Assembly: GCA_903885165.1 (NCBI GenBank)
Contig: CAISHO010000017.1
Coordinates: 1 to 43,569 of the forward strand
Length of the DNA: 43,569 nucleotides
Source of the DNA: an uncultured Nitrosomonadales bacterium
GTDB taxonomy: Bacteria; Pseudomonadota; Gammaproteobacteria; Burkholderiales; Gallionellaceae
Direction: 5' to 3'
The notes under the pieces are model-generated. The model ran no database searches. It was given only the letters and a program-made list of their open reading frames with translations, and was not told the origin of the DNA. The position numbers were made by a program, and so were the translations under genes. Each line of letters opens with the position of its first letter. Position 1 is the first letter of the stretch. Positions 8,366 through 16,063 of this stretch are shown here, piece by piece.

Positions 8366-9385
8366 ATGAATGTATTTGAACGCTATCTGACCCTATGGGT
8401 TTTTCTGTGTATCGTGGTCGGTGTCGTATTGGGGCAGATGTTGCCGGCACCGTTTCACTGGCTGGGCAGTCTGGAAGTGGCGAAGGTGAATCTGCCGGTC
8501 GGCTTGCTGATCTGGGTGATGATTATTCCCATGCTGTTGCGCATCGATTTTGGCGCGTTGCATCAGGTGGGTAAACACTGGCGCGGCATAGGTGTGACCT
8601 TATTCATCAACTGGGCGGTCAAGCCGTTTTCAATGGCGCTGCTGGGCTGGTTATTTATCCGCCATTTTTTTGCGCCATATTTGCCAGCCGAACAACTAGA
8701 CAGCTATATAGCCGGACTCATTTTGCTGGCGGCAGCCCCATGCACCGCGATGGTGTTTGTCTGGAGTCGTCTGGTCAACGGTGAGCCGTTATTCACCTTG
8801 AGTCAGGTCGCCCTCAACGACGCGATCATGGTGTTCGCCTTCGCGCCGTTGGTCGCCCTGTTGCTGGGTATGTCATCCATCGTTGTGCCGTGGGATACGC
8901 TGCTGGTGTCAGTGGTGCTGTATATCGTTATTCCGGTCATCCTCTCGCAACTATTGCGCAGAGTATTGCTGAGAAACGGACAAGCCGCTTTCGATCAGAC
9001 GCTGGAAAAAATCGGCCCGTGGTCTATCTCCGCGCTGCTGCTGACTTTGGTGTTGCTGTTCGCATTTCAGGGAAAAGCCATCGTCGAACAACCGTTGATC
9101 ATCGCCATGCTCGCCGTGCCGATCACGATTCAGGTGTACTTTAACTCAGCGCTGGCCTATTGGCTGAATCGCCGTGTAGGTGAAGCGCATTGTGTGGCCG
9201 GACCGTCAGCATTGATCGGCGCATCCAACTTCTTTGAGTTAGCTGTCGCCGCCGCGATCAGTCTGTTCGGTTTTGAATCCGGTGCCGCATTGGCAACCGT
9301 CGTCGGCGTGTTGATTGAAGTGCCGGTGATGTTGAGCGTGGTCTACCTCGTGAAGCGCAGCAAGGGTTGGTACGAAAACGCTTGA
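8366..9385 (+). CDS. acr3: Acr3-family arsenite efflux permease
   Basis: A 339-residue inner-membrane protein with about ten hydrophobic helices. The Acr3 signature AAPCTAMVFVWSRL contains the conserved Cys (Cys126) required for transport in this family, and GVLIEVPVMLS near residue 318 carries the conserved Glu. It is unrelated to ArsB and belongs to the BART superfamily. Placed last in the operon, directly after arsA, it probably works as an ATP-driven pump with ArsA and perhaps also alone using the proton motive force. Annotation pipelines sometimes name this gene arsB. Confidence 0.95.
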   Translation: MNVFERYLTLWVFLCIVVGVVLGQMLPAPFHWLGSLEVAKVNLPVGLLIWVMIIPMLLRIDFGALHQVGKHWRGIGVTLFINWAVKPFSMALLGWLFIRHFFAPYLPAEQLDSYIAGLILLAAAPCTAMVFVWSRLVNGEPLFTLSQVALNDAIMVFAFAPLVALLLGMSSIVVPWDTLLVSVVLYIVIPVILSQLLRRVLLRNGQAAFDQTLEKIGPWSISALLLTLVLLFAFQGKAIVEQPLIIAMLAVPITIQVYFNSALAYWLNRRVGEAHCVAGPSALIGASNFFELAVAAAISLFGFESGAALATVVGVLIEVPVMLSVVYLVKRSKGWYENA

Positions 9386-9660
9386 TATATCAATTGCCCT
9401 TATTTTGCGTAACGATAGCTGCTGTTCGCCACCGACCAGTTGGTTTAGTCAACGGAGCCGCGTTGTTATTAACCCGGATTGTTCATTAGCAAAAAAACAC
9501 GTCATACCGGCGAAGGCTGGTATCCAGATTATCGAATAATACCCACACAGTGGGACATAACCTTGGTTTTGTACGCTTCGCGGAATGTATATCTCGCGGG
9601 ATAAACAGGGTCTTAGCTGGCGTATTTTGTCAGCTTAGATAATGTTTAGTGGTTTCATCA
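9386..9660. other. Intergenic stretch after the arsenic operon
   Basis: About 275 bp without a convincing gene. It contains a 28-nt REP element (9500-9527), described separately. No clear intrinsic terminator follows acr3 and no strong sigma-70 promoter stands out. Confidence 0.6.
9500..9527 (+). repeat. 28-nt REP-like palindrome, copy 1
   Basis: It has the shape CGTC-ATACCGGC-GAAG-GCTGGTAT-CCAG. The stem differs from the copies at 28433-28555 at matched positions: T-A is changed to A-T, and one pair becomes G-U. The ends CGTC and CCAG and the loop GAAG are kept. It lies alone in the gap after acr3. Confidence 0.8.
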
Positions 9661-9807
9661 ATGACGGAACTAATGGATTATTTGGGATTAAATCACAGCC
9701 GTAAAGTCAAGCCGGAGATAGCAACGCGCATCAGCGCTGAAAGAGGGGGCTGCCAAGGTTGCTTCAGCCGGGGGAATCATTGTGACGTGTTATCATTGCA
9801 TCCATGA
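9661..9807 (+). CDS. Small cysteine-bearing ORF overlapping hslO
   Basis: A 48-codon reading frame whose TGA overlaps the ATG of hslO by four bases (ATGA), an arrangement typical of translational coupling. The product has a short N-terminal helix (MTELMDYLGL) and a C-terminal CxxC-x6-C pattern (GGCQGCFSRGNHCD), which could bind a metal or respond to redox state. It loosely resembles small DUF6455-like proteins with Cys pairs, but I cannot confirm this. No good ribosome site precedes ATG 9661; ATG 9673 is an alternative. The coupling to a redox chaperone gene is the main argument that it is real. Confidence 0.4.
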   Translation: MTELMDYLGLNHSRKVKPEIATRISAERGGCQGCFSRGNHCDVLSLHP

Positions 9808-10679
9808 AATCTCAATCTGATACTGTTAGCCGCTTCTTGTTTGAACATGCTCCGATACGGGGCGAACGGGTGCACCTGGATGCCTCATGGCGCAACGTGC
9901 TGGAACGCCACGACTATCCACAGGTCTTGCGTCAGATGATGGGTGAGTTGACGGCTGCTGCGGTGTTGCTAGCCGCCACGCTCAAACTGGACGGTTCGCT
10001 GCTGTTGCAAATACAGGGAACCGGCCCGATCCAGTTGTTGGTGGTGGAATGCAGCGGTGACCTGAAGCTGCGTGCAACGGCGAAGTGGGATGGACAGTTG
10101 CAAGGTAGTTTTTCTGAACTCTTCGGGGACGGCCGTTTCGTCATCACGCTCATCCAACAAGATGGTAAGCCGGCTTATCAGGGTATCGTCGAACTGGAAG
10201 GGGAGAGTATTGCGGAGATCCTGCAAAACTATATGTTCCGTTCCGAACAATTGGAAACACGTTTGTGGCTGGCGGTTGACGAGCAATCGGCCTCCGGTAT
10301 GCTGTTGCAAAAGTTGCCTGAGCAGAACGATGTAGATGTAGATGCCTGGCCGCGATACACGCAACTGGCGGATACTTTGCATGACGATGAATTGCTGGCA
10401 TTGCCGACGGAAGACTTGTTGTATAGGCTCTTTCACGATGAAGATGTGAGATTGTTTGAGGCGCAGCCGGTTGTATTTCATTGCACCTGCACCCGCGACA
10501 ACGTCGCGCAGATGTTGCGGATGTTAGGTGAAGCGGAAGTCGAGTCGGTGCTAACCGAACGACCCGTCATCGAGGTGCATTGTGAGTTCTGTAATCACCG
10601 CTACGAATTCGATCGTGTCGATGCCGCCCAGTTGTTTTCTGTGACCGCAGCGGTTGAAACTAGCGATGTGCGCCATTAG
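9804..10679 (+). CDS. hslO: Hsp33 redox-regulated holdase chaperone
   Basis: A 291-residue cytoplasmic chaperone activated by oxidative unfolding. The N-terminal domain shows the family segments RFLFEHAPIRGERVHLDASW and GELTAAAVLLAATLKLDGSLLLQIQGTGP. The C-terminal redox switch has the four zinc ligands as CxC (HCTCTRDN) and CxxC (HCEFCNHRYEF), about 32 residues apart. Length is normal. No strong ribosome site is visible; the start overlaps the stop of a small upstream frame, suggesting coupled translation. Confidence 0.95.
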   Translation: MKSQSDTVSRFLFEHAPIRGERVHLDASWRNVLERHDYPQVLRQMMGELTAAAVLLAATLKLDGSLLLQIQGTGPIQLLVVECSGDLKLRATAKWDGQLQGSFSELFGDGRFVITLIQQDGKPAYQGIVELEGESIAEILQNYMFRSEQLETRLWLAVDEQSASGMLLQKLPEQNDVDVDAWPRYTQLADTLHDDELLALPTEDLLYRLFHDEDVRLFEAQPVVFHCTCTRDNVAQMLRMLGEAEVESVLTERPVIEVHCEFCNHRYEFDRVDAAQLFSVTAAVETSDVRH

Positions 10680-10700
10680 CCGCTAATCACTATTTTGGCT

Positions 10701-10751
10701 CTATGTGAAATCCACGGGTGATGTGAAGTGCCACCTGTGAAATTCACATAG
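10701..10751. promoter_or_regulatory. Inverted and direct repeats of TGTGAA between hslO and a convergent gene
   Basis: CTATGTGAA (10701-10709) and its reverse complement TTCACATAG (10743-10751) form a 9-bp dyad. Inside it TGTGAA recurs at 10704, 10722 and 10736, each followed by a CCAC/TCAC-type motif. The last copy is itself a palindrome, TGTGAAATTCACA (10736-10748). No T-run follows on either strand, so a simple terminator is unlikely. Function is unknown. Confidence 0.4.
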
Positions 10752-10787
10752 CGCAGTCAGTTTTTCGTTTCAACTCGTGCCGCTGAG

Positions 10788-11063
10788 TTATCTCAGTGTA
10801 TTCATATATTTGCGATCACTCGGGACGTTGAGTGGCGACGTCTTTGCTTCCGTTTTTAGCAATGCAGGATGCACCTCTCTGATTCTGTCGCCCAACTTTT
10901 GCAGTTCGTCGGATTCGCTGGTATCAACCAGCCTGAGGATTTCCCGCGTGTACGCACCATCAATGCACATCCATTCAACATCGATGATGCGACTGGTTTC
11001 ACGTCTCATTAAGGTGTGCATTCGACCTGCCAAAGAAAACAATACTTCCATTTCGCCCGCCAT
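10788..11063 (-). CDS. Conserved-looking hypothetical protein, 91 residues
   Basis: I do not recognise this protein. It is soluble and mixed helical, with two Met-rich N-terminal turns (MAGEMEVLFSLAGRMHTLMRR) and a central IDVEWMCIDGAYTREILRLVDTSESDELQKLGDRIREVHPAL. There is no signal peptide and only one Cys. A strong AGGAGA ribosome site lies before the ATG, which argues for a real gene. It is convergent with hslO and lies downstream of the amtB terminator, so it is likely transcribed from its own promoter in the AT-rich gap 11064-11180. Confidence 0.7.
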   Translation of the reverse strand: MAGEMEVLFSLAGRMHTLMRRETSRIIDVEWMCIDGAYTREILRLVDTSESDELQKLGDRIREVHPALLKTEAKTSPLNVPSDRKYMNTLR

Positions 11064-11180
11064 TTTGATTCTCCTGTTAAAGTAAAAGATATTTTCATCG
11101 TTGCAAAATAATAAATTTAATCAGATAGTTATAAATTATTTATGTGCGGCGGTGAAAAGACCCTAAAAATATTTTTTATA

Positions 11181-11203
11181 AAAAAGGGCACCCTGGGGTG
11201 CCC
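11181..11203 (-). terminator. Intrinsic terminator of amtB
   Basis: On the minus strand GGGCACC-CCAG-GGTGCCC is followed by TTTTTT. A second stem (GGAGCC / GGCTCC, 11212-11229) lies between it and the amtB stop, giving a double hairpin. This closes the torF-glnK-amtB operon. Confidence 0.85.
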
Positions 11204-11247
11204 TGTAAAAAGGAGCCGGGACTGGCTCCAGGGAGGAGAGGTAAATC

Positions 11248-12762
11248 CTAGTAGTTGTAAGCGCGCTCGCCGTGAGATGAAGTATCCAGACCTTCGCGTT
11301 CTTCTTCAGCTGTAACACGCAGACCGATAGTCAGATCAACAACCTTGTAGCAGATGAAGGCAACCAGACCAGACCAGAGGATGGTTGTACCGACCGCTTG
11401 AGCTTGTATCCAGACTTGTGCGCCAATTTCGGTGTTCACAACCGTGTTAGCAACGTAGTCAGAGATACCAGTACCACCTAGACTCCAGTTGTTGAACACG
11501 CCAGTGAGCATCGCACCCAGAATACCGCCTACGCCGTGTACACCGAAGACATCCAGCGCATCATCCGCACCCAGCAGTTTCTTCAGACCAGTAACACCCC
11601 AGAAGCAAACAACACCGGAGAGTGCACCGATAAACAAACCACCGCCGACACCAACATAGCCGCAAGCAGGAGTGATGGCAACCAGACCTGCAACAGCGCC
11701 AGATGCAGCGCCCAACAGACTTGGTTTGCCCTTCAACAGCCATTCAGCAGCCAACCAGGAAAGTACCGCAGCCGCAGTTGCCAGGAAAGTGTTAGCAAAA
11801 GCCAGAGTTGCAGTGCCGCCCGCTTCCAGTGCAGAACCTGCGTTGAAACCGAACCAGCCCACCCACAACAGTGCAGCACCGATCATGGTCATCACCAGGT
11901 TGTGAGGAGCCATGGCTTCTTTGCCGTAACCGATACGCTTGCCGACCATGAACGCACCAACCAGACCTGCAACCGCTGCGTTGATGTGAACCACGGTACC
12001 ACCAGCAAAGTCCAGTGCACCTTTTTGGAACAACCAGCCAGCCTTAGCAGTTTCTGTCGCCAGAGTAGCTGCATCTGTGATGGCATCAGGGCCTGTCCAG
12101 AACCAGACCATGTGAGCGATAGGCAGGTAAGCAAAAGTAAACCACAAGCCGGAGAACAACATGACTGCTGAGAACTTCATACGTTCAGCGAATGAGCCGA
12201 CGATCAATGCAACGGTAATCGCAGCGAAAGTAGCCTGGAACGCAGCGAAGATGAACTCAGGAATCACAACGCCTTTGCTGAAGGTGGCTGCATTGGCAAC
12301 GGAACCTGTCACAGGATCAAAAATCCCCTTCAGGAACAGTCTGTCAAATCCACCGATAAATGCATTGCCTTCGGTGAAAGCCAGCGAGTAGCCGTAAACA
12401 GCCCAGAGCACGCTGATCAGTGCAAAAATACTGAATACTTGCATCAGGATGGACAGCATGTTTTTGCTGCGAACCAGACCGCCGTAGAACAGTGCCAGAC
12501 CAGGAATCGACATCATGATGACCAGCAATGTTGCAACGATCATCCAGGATGTATCACCCTTGTTTGGTACCAGTGCAGGAGCCGGCGTTGCAGCAACACC
12601 TGATGCAGCATCTGCAGCAGGAGCTGCTGCGGGGGCGGCAACAGCAGGCGCAGCAGCGGTTGCAGTTGCTGTTGGAGCGGAAGCTGCTTCTTCAGCAAAT
12701 GTTGGTGCTGACATTCCGCACAAGGCGAAAAGCAGCACGAATGAGGCTAATAGTTTCTTCAT
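11248..12762 (-). CDS. amtB: Ammonium transporter AmtB with signal peptide
   Basis: A 504-residue ammonium channel of the inner membrane. It begins with a cleavable signal peptide (about residues 1-23) and an unusually Ala/Pro-rich periplasmic segment (about residues 24-67) before the first of eleven core helices at DTSWMIVATLLVIMMSIPGLALFYGG. The two pore histidines are in GGTVVHINAAVAGL and FGVHGVGGILGAMLTG. Its length is above that of E. coli AmtB because of the N-terminal extension. AGGAG lies just before ATG, ten bases after glnK, which encodes the PII protein that plugs AmtB when nitrogen is plentiful. Confidence 0.96.
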   Translation of the reverse strand: MKKLLASFVLLFALCGMSAPTFAEEAASAPTATATAAAPAVAAPAAAPAADAASGVAATPAPALVPNKGDTSWMIVATLLVIMMSIPGLALFYGGLVRSKNMLSILMQVFSIFALISVLWAVYGYSLAFTEGNAFIGGFDRLFLKGIFDPVTGSVANAATFSKGVVIPEFIFAAFQATFAAITVALIVGSFAERMKFSAVMLFSGLWFTFAYLPIAHMVWFWTGPDAITDAATLATETAKAGWLFQKGALDFAGGTVVHINAAVAGLVGAFMVGKRIGYGKEAMAPHNLVMTMIGAALLWVGWFGFNAGSALEAGGTATLAFANTFLATAAAVLSWLAAEWLLKGKPSLLGAASGAVAGLVAITPACGYVGVGGGLFIGALSGVVCFWGVTGLKKLLGADDALDVFGVHGVGGILGAMLTGVFNNWSLGGTGISDYVANTVVNTEIGAQVWIQAQAVGTTILWSGLVAFICYKVVDLTIGLRVTAEEEREGLDTSSHGERAYNY

Positions 12763-12772
12763 TTCGATCTCC

Positions 12773-13156
<384 letters not shown>

Positions 13157-13963
13157 TTAGAATGTACGTGTCAGAGACAAAACTGTGGTGTTCTTGCCTA
13201 GGAACTTGCCGGTGCCGCTGGTGTATTGCGTCTTGTTGGCATTGGTATTGCTGTATGCCAGACCAAATACAAAGCCGCCGAAGTCTTTTGTAACGCCAAG
13301 CTTGTAATCACTGTAAGTAGGTGTGCTGTTTGCTGCTACCAGACCGTCAGCAACACTGCCCTTGTATGTTTGCTTACCTGCATGTGCGATTAAGGTAAAT
13401 CCAGAATCAGCAACTGGATACGTTGCAGTTACATCTAGGTAAGTCGTGCCTTTTGATTTGTCGATACCGAATACATTGCCCAGACTATAGGAGTATTTCG
13501 CAGTAACAAATTTATAACCCAATGCACCGTAGATTTCATCTGTATCAGCTTTTGCCGCGCCGGCTGGCAGTGTGGCTGTATAGCTGGCCGGGTAGTTGTA
13601 ACGCAGGTAACCTACATCATAGCTAAAGTCTTCGGCAAAGCTGTTCTTGAAGCCGAGGTAGGTGTCTAGCTCAAGTTGTGAACTGGTGGCACCGGTTACT
13701 GCAGGGCTGTCGGTCAACCAGCTGATGCTTGAACCCCAAACGCCGGCGTAAAATCCGCTAGTGTGAGCATAGTCAAAACCGCCTTGGATCGCAGGCTTGC
13801 CACCAGTTTGTGAAATGCCGCGATATAGGTAGTCTGATACCAGCGCAACGTTTGATGTGAAAGCTGGCGCTGGTGCAGCAGCAGGTGCATCTTCAGCCAT
13901 TGCAATGCCAGGGGCTACCAAAGCTGCGAGGATCAGGGTGTTCAATAATTTGCTGTGTAACAT
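13157..13963 (-). CDS. TorF-family outer-membrane porin-like protein
   Basis: A 268-residue outer-membrane protein of the TIGR02001/TorF type. The signal peptide MLHSKLLNTLILAALVAPGIAMA is followed by an Ala/Pro spacer and the family start FTSNVALVSDYLYRGISQTGGKPAIQGGFDYAHTSGFYAGVWGSS. Alternating beta segments end in a C-terminal Phe (LSLTRTF), as expected for a barrel. I chose ATG 13963 because AAGGAAA precedes it; an upstream frame adds 15 residues that spoil the signal peptide. It is the first gene of the nitrogen operon, so it probably carries small nitrogen compounds across the outer membrane, but its substrate is unproven. Confidence 0.88.
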   Translation of the reverse strand: MLHSKLLNTLILAALVAPGIAMAEDAPAAAPAPAFTSNVALVSDYLYRGISQTGGKPAIQGGFDYAHTSGFYAGVWGSSISWLTDSPAVTGATSSQLELDTYLGFKNSFAEDFSYDVGYLRYNYPASYTATLPAGAAKADTDEIYGALGYKFVTAKYSYSLGNVFGIDKSKGTTYLDVTATYPVADSGFTLIAHAGKQTYKGSVADGLVAANSTPTYSDYKLGVTKDFGGFVFGLAYSNTNANKTQYTSGTGKFLGKNTTVLSLTRTF

Positions 13964-14017
13964 GATGTTTCCTTTCTTAAGGTTTATAACAAAGTGAATT
14001 TTCTGCATGAACTTATA

Positions 14018-14033
14018 AGCAGGATGCGTGCCA
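14018..14033 (-). promoter_or_regulatory. Sigma-54 promoter of torF-glnK-amtB
   Basis: Minus-strand TGGCACGCATCCTGCT matches the -24/-12 consensus TGGCACG-N4-TTGCW with one mismatch and has the required GG-N10-GC spacing. It lies about 55 bp before the torF ATG. The nearly identical element before glnA supports it. Confidence 0.8.
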
Positions 14034-14128
14034 CAAATATTTATTGATAATAATCAATAAATTACATAATCTAACCGTTATGCACGAGATACTCCGCGCA
14101 CCACGCTCATGCAACATGCACGTCAAAC

Positions 14129-14143
14129 GCACCAATAGCGTGC
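14129..14143. promoter_or_regulatory. NtrC-binding site
   Basis: GCACCAATAGCGTGC fits the NtrC enhancer core GCAC-N7-GTGC exactly. It lies about 100 bp upstream of the sigma-54 promoter, the usual enhancer distance. A GCAC half-site sits next to it at 14118-14121. The ntrC gene (glnG) is in this window. Confidence 0.7.
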
Positions 14144-14225
14144 CCCGCAGCAGCAGTTTTGCTACACTCTCGCAAAGATTTGTTTGCCATTGAATAATCC
14201 ACCTACCTATCCGAGGAGCCGCACC

Positions 14226-14498
14226 ATGCTGAATGCCAAAATTTTCGAAGATATCTCTGCCAAACTGAGCGAGGCTGTCAATAACAGCCCTGCTAAAGAC
14301 ATCGAGAAGAATATGCGCGCCTTGTTGACGCAAGGTTTTACCAAACTTGATCTGGTTACCCGTGAAGAGTTCGATATTCAGGCGCAAGTGCTCTCGCGTG
14401 CTCGCGAACAACTCACCGCACTGGAAGCGCGGGTTGGCGAACTGGAAGCACTGCGCGACGCTGTTCAGACGGCTGGATCCCCGCCTGCGCGGGGATGA
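14226..14498 (+). CDS. ubiK: Ubiquinone biosynthesis accessory factor UbiK (BMFP domain)
   Basis: A 90-residue soluble protein of the YqiC/UbiK family, which assists ubiquinone assembly together with UbiJ. It has the family N-terminus MLNAKIFEDISAKLSEAV, the central MRALLTQGFTKLDLVTREEFDIQ, and a C-terminal coiled coil ending in ALEARVGELEAL. GAGGAG lies before ATG 14226, which is preferred over an upstream in-frame ATG at 14184. The last residues (GSPPARG) are encoded by a REP palindrome at 14473-14500 and are not expected in the family. It precedes comM by four bases. Confidence 0.9.
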   Translation: MLNAKIFEDISAKLSEAVNNSPAKDIEKNMRALLTQGFTKLDLVTREEFDIQAQVLSRAREQLTALEARVGELEALRDAVQTAGSPPARG

Positions 14499-14500
14499 CG
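14473..14500 (-). repeat. 28-nt REP-like palindrome, copy 2, at the ubiK-comM junction
   Basis: CTGG-ATCCCCGC-CTGC-GCGGGGAT-GACG, in the opposite orientation to copy 1. Stem bases differ from the 28433-28555 copies at paired positions, so pairing is kept. It encodes the end of UbiK and contains the GGGGA before comM. Confidence 0.85.
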
Positions 14501-14502
14501 TT

Positions 14503-15999
14503 ATGAGTCTGGCGGTACTCTATAGCCGTGCGTTATCCGGCATGGAGGCTGAGTTGGTCACCGTCGAGGTGCATCTGGCGGGCGGCCTGCCCAGCTTCAC
14601 CATCGTCGGCCTGCCGGAAACCGAGGTCAAGGAAAGCCGGGAGCGCGTGCGTGCCGCACTGCAAAATTGTCATTTTGAATTTCCCGCGCGGCGCATCACC
14701 GTCAACCTCGCTCCCGCCGATTTACCCAAGGAGAGTGGTCGCTACGATTTACCAATTGCACTGGGCATACTCGCGGCAACGGAACAAATCCCGTCAGAAA
14801 AATTGAGTGCGTATGAATACGCGGGTGAACTCGCCCTGACCGGCGAATTGCGTTCAATACGCGGCGCACTGGCGATGACTTATCGTGCCGCAAACTCCGG
14901 ACGAGCCTTTATTTTGCCTGAAGTTAATGCGGCCGAAGCCGCGCTGGTGGAAGCGGCCGTGGTCTATCCTGCCAAAACGTTGTTGCAGGTGGCCGCGCAT
15001 CTGTCGGGACGTGAGTTGATTCAACCCTATATTAGTCAGCCGCAGACGATCGCACCGCACTATCCCGATATGAGCGAGGTTAAAGGCCAGGATCAGGTTA
15101 AACGTGCCTTGGAAATCGCCGCCGCTGGTGGTCATAGCGTGCTGATGATGGGGCCGCCAGGCACGGGAAAGTCGATGCTGGCCGCGCGTTTCCCCGGTAT
15201 TTTGCCGAATATGACAGAAAGGGAAGCGCTGGAGAGTGCGGCCTTGCAATCGCTGGACGGTAATTTCGATGTAACGAAGTGGAAAACCCGCCCTTATCGT
15301 GCGCCTCACCACACGGCATCCGACGTGGCGCTGGTCGGTGGCGGCAGCAATCCGCGCCCCGGCGAAATCTCCATGGCCTTGCATGGGGTGTTATTTCTCG
15401 ATGAATTGCCCGAATTCGACCGCAGCGTGCTGGAAGTGCTGCGCGAACCGCTGGAATCGGGACACATCACCATCTCTCGCGCAGCCCGGCGTGCCGAATT
15501 TCCCGCGCAATTTCAGCTCATCGCCGCGATGAATCCCTGCCCTTGCGGCTATCTGGGGCACTACAACGGAAAATGCCGCTGTACGCCGGATCAGGTGTCG
15601 CGCTATCGAGGTAAAATTTCCGGCCCTTTGCTCGACCGGATCGACATCCAGATTGAAGTGCCCGCCGTGCCGCAGGAGGATTTGCTCAGCAAGGCCGGCG
15701 CTGAAGGCAGTGCGTTGATACAGGCCAGGGTCGAAGCCGCACGTCAACGCCAGCAGTTCAGACAGGGCAAACCCAACTCACAGTTATCCGTGACTGAAAT
15801 AGACACTTTTTGCGCGACTGATACTGAAGGTGTCGGCTTGCTCAAACAGGCGATCAGCCACCTCAACCTGTCCGCTCGCGCGTATCACCGCATCCTCAAG
15901 GTCGCGCGCACCATCGCCGATCTTGCAGGAAGCGCGGCTATCCAGACCGCGCACATCGCCGAAGCGGTGCAATACAGGCGCATGGATAAACAATTCTGA
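14503..15999 (+). CDS. comM: YifB/ComM Mg-chelatase-like AAA+ ATPase
   Basis: A 498-residue hexameric helicase-like ATPase; ComM promotes branch migration during integration of incoming DNA. The N-terminal ChlI-type domain starts SLAVLYSRALSGMEAELVTVEVHLAGGLPSFTIVGLPETEVKE. Walker A is GPPGTGKSMLAARF and Walker B is VLFLDELPEF. A cysteine group (NPCPCGYLGHYNGKCRCTP) and the arginine-finger region GPLLDRIDIQIEVP follow. ATG 14503 gives the standard N-terminus, and its ribosome site (GGGGA) lies inside the REP element. A longer in-frame extension to 14347 overlaps ubiK and is rejected. Confidence 0.93.
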   Translation: MSLAVLYSRALSGMEAELVTVEVHLAGGLPSFTIVGLPETEVKESRERVRAALQNCHFEFPARRITVNLAPADLPKESGRYDLPIALGILAATEQIPSEKLSAYEYAGELALTGELRSIRGALAMTYRAANSGRAFILPEVNAAEAALVEAAVVYPAKTLLQVAAHLSGRELIQPYISQPQTIAPHYPDMSEVKGQDQVKRALEIAAAGGHSVLMMGPPGTGKSMLAARFPGILPNMTEREALESAALQSLDGNFDVTKWKTRPYRAPHHTASDVALVGGGSNPRPGEISMALHGVLFLDELPEFDRSVLEVLREPLESGHITISRAARRAEFPAQFQLIAAMNPCPCGYLGHYNGKCRCTPDQVSRYRGKISGPLLDRIDIQIEVPAVPQEDLLSKAGAEGSALIQARVEAARQRQQFRQGKPNSQLSVTEIDTFCATDTEGVGLLKQAISHLNLSARAYHRILKVARTIADLAGSAAIQTAHIAEAVQYRRMDKQF

Positions 16000-16063
16000 T
16001 TGCACATCAAGTCTGTTGCAATTTATTGATTTAATTTGTTTTTTAGGATGTTGCGGGATCAAT

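Noticed and set aside
11536-12171. Long plus-strand frame antisense to amtB
   Set aside because: It mirrors the amtB coding sequence; the product has no family features.
14347-14502. N-terminal extension of the comM frame
   Set aside because: It overlaps ubiK in another frame and lacks ComM homology; the family N-terminus starts at 14503.
15830-16063. N-terminal extension of the amidohydrolase frame
   Set aside because: It overlaps the end of comM, and the Tat signal begins at 16064.
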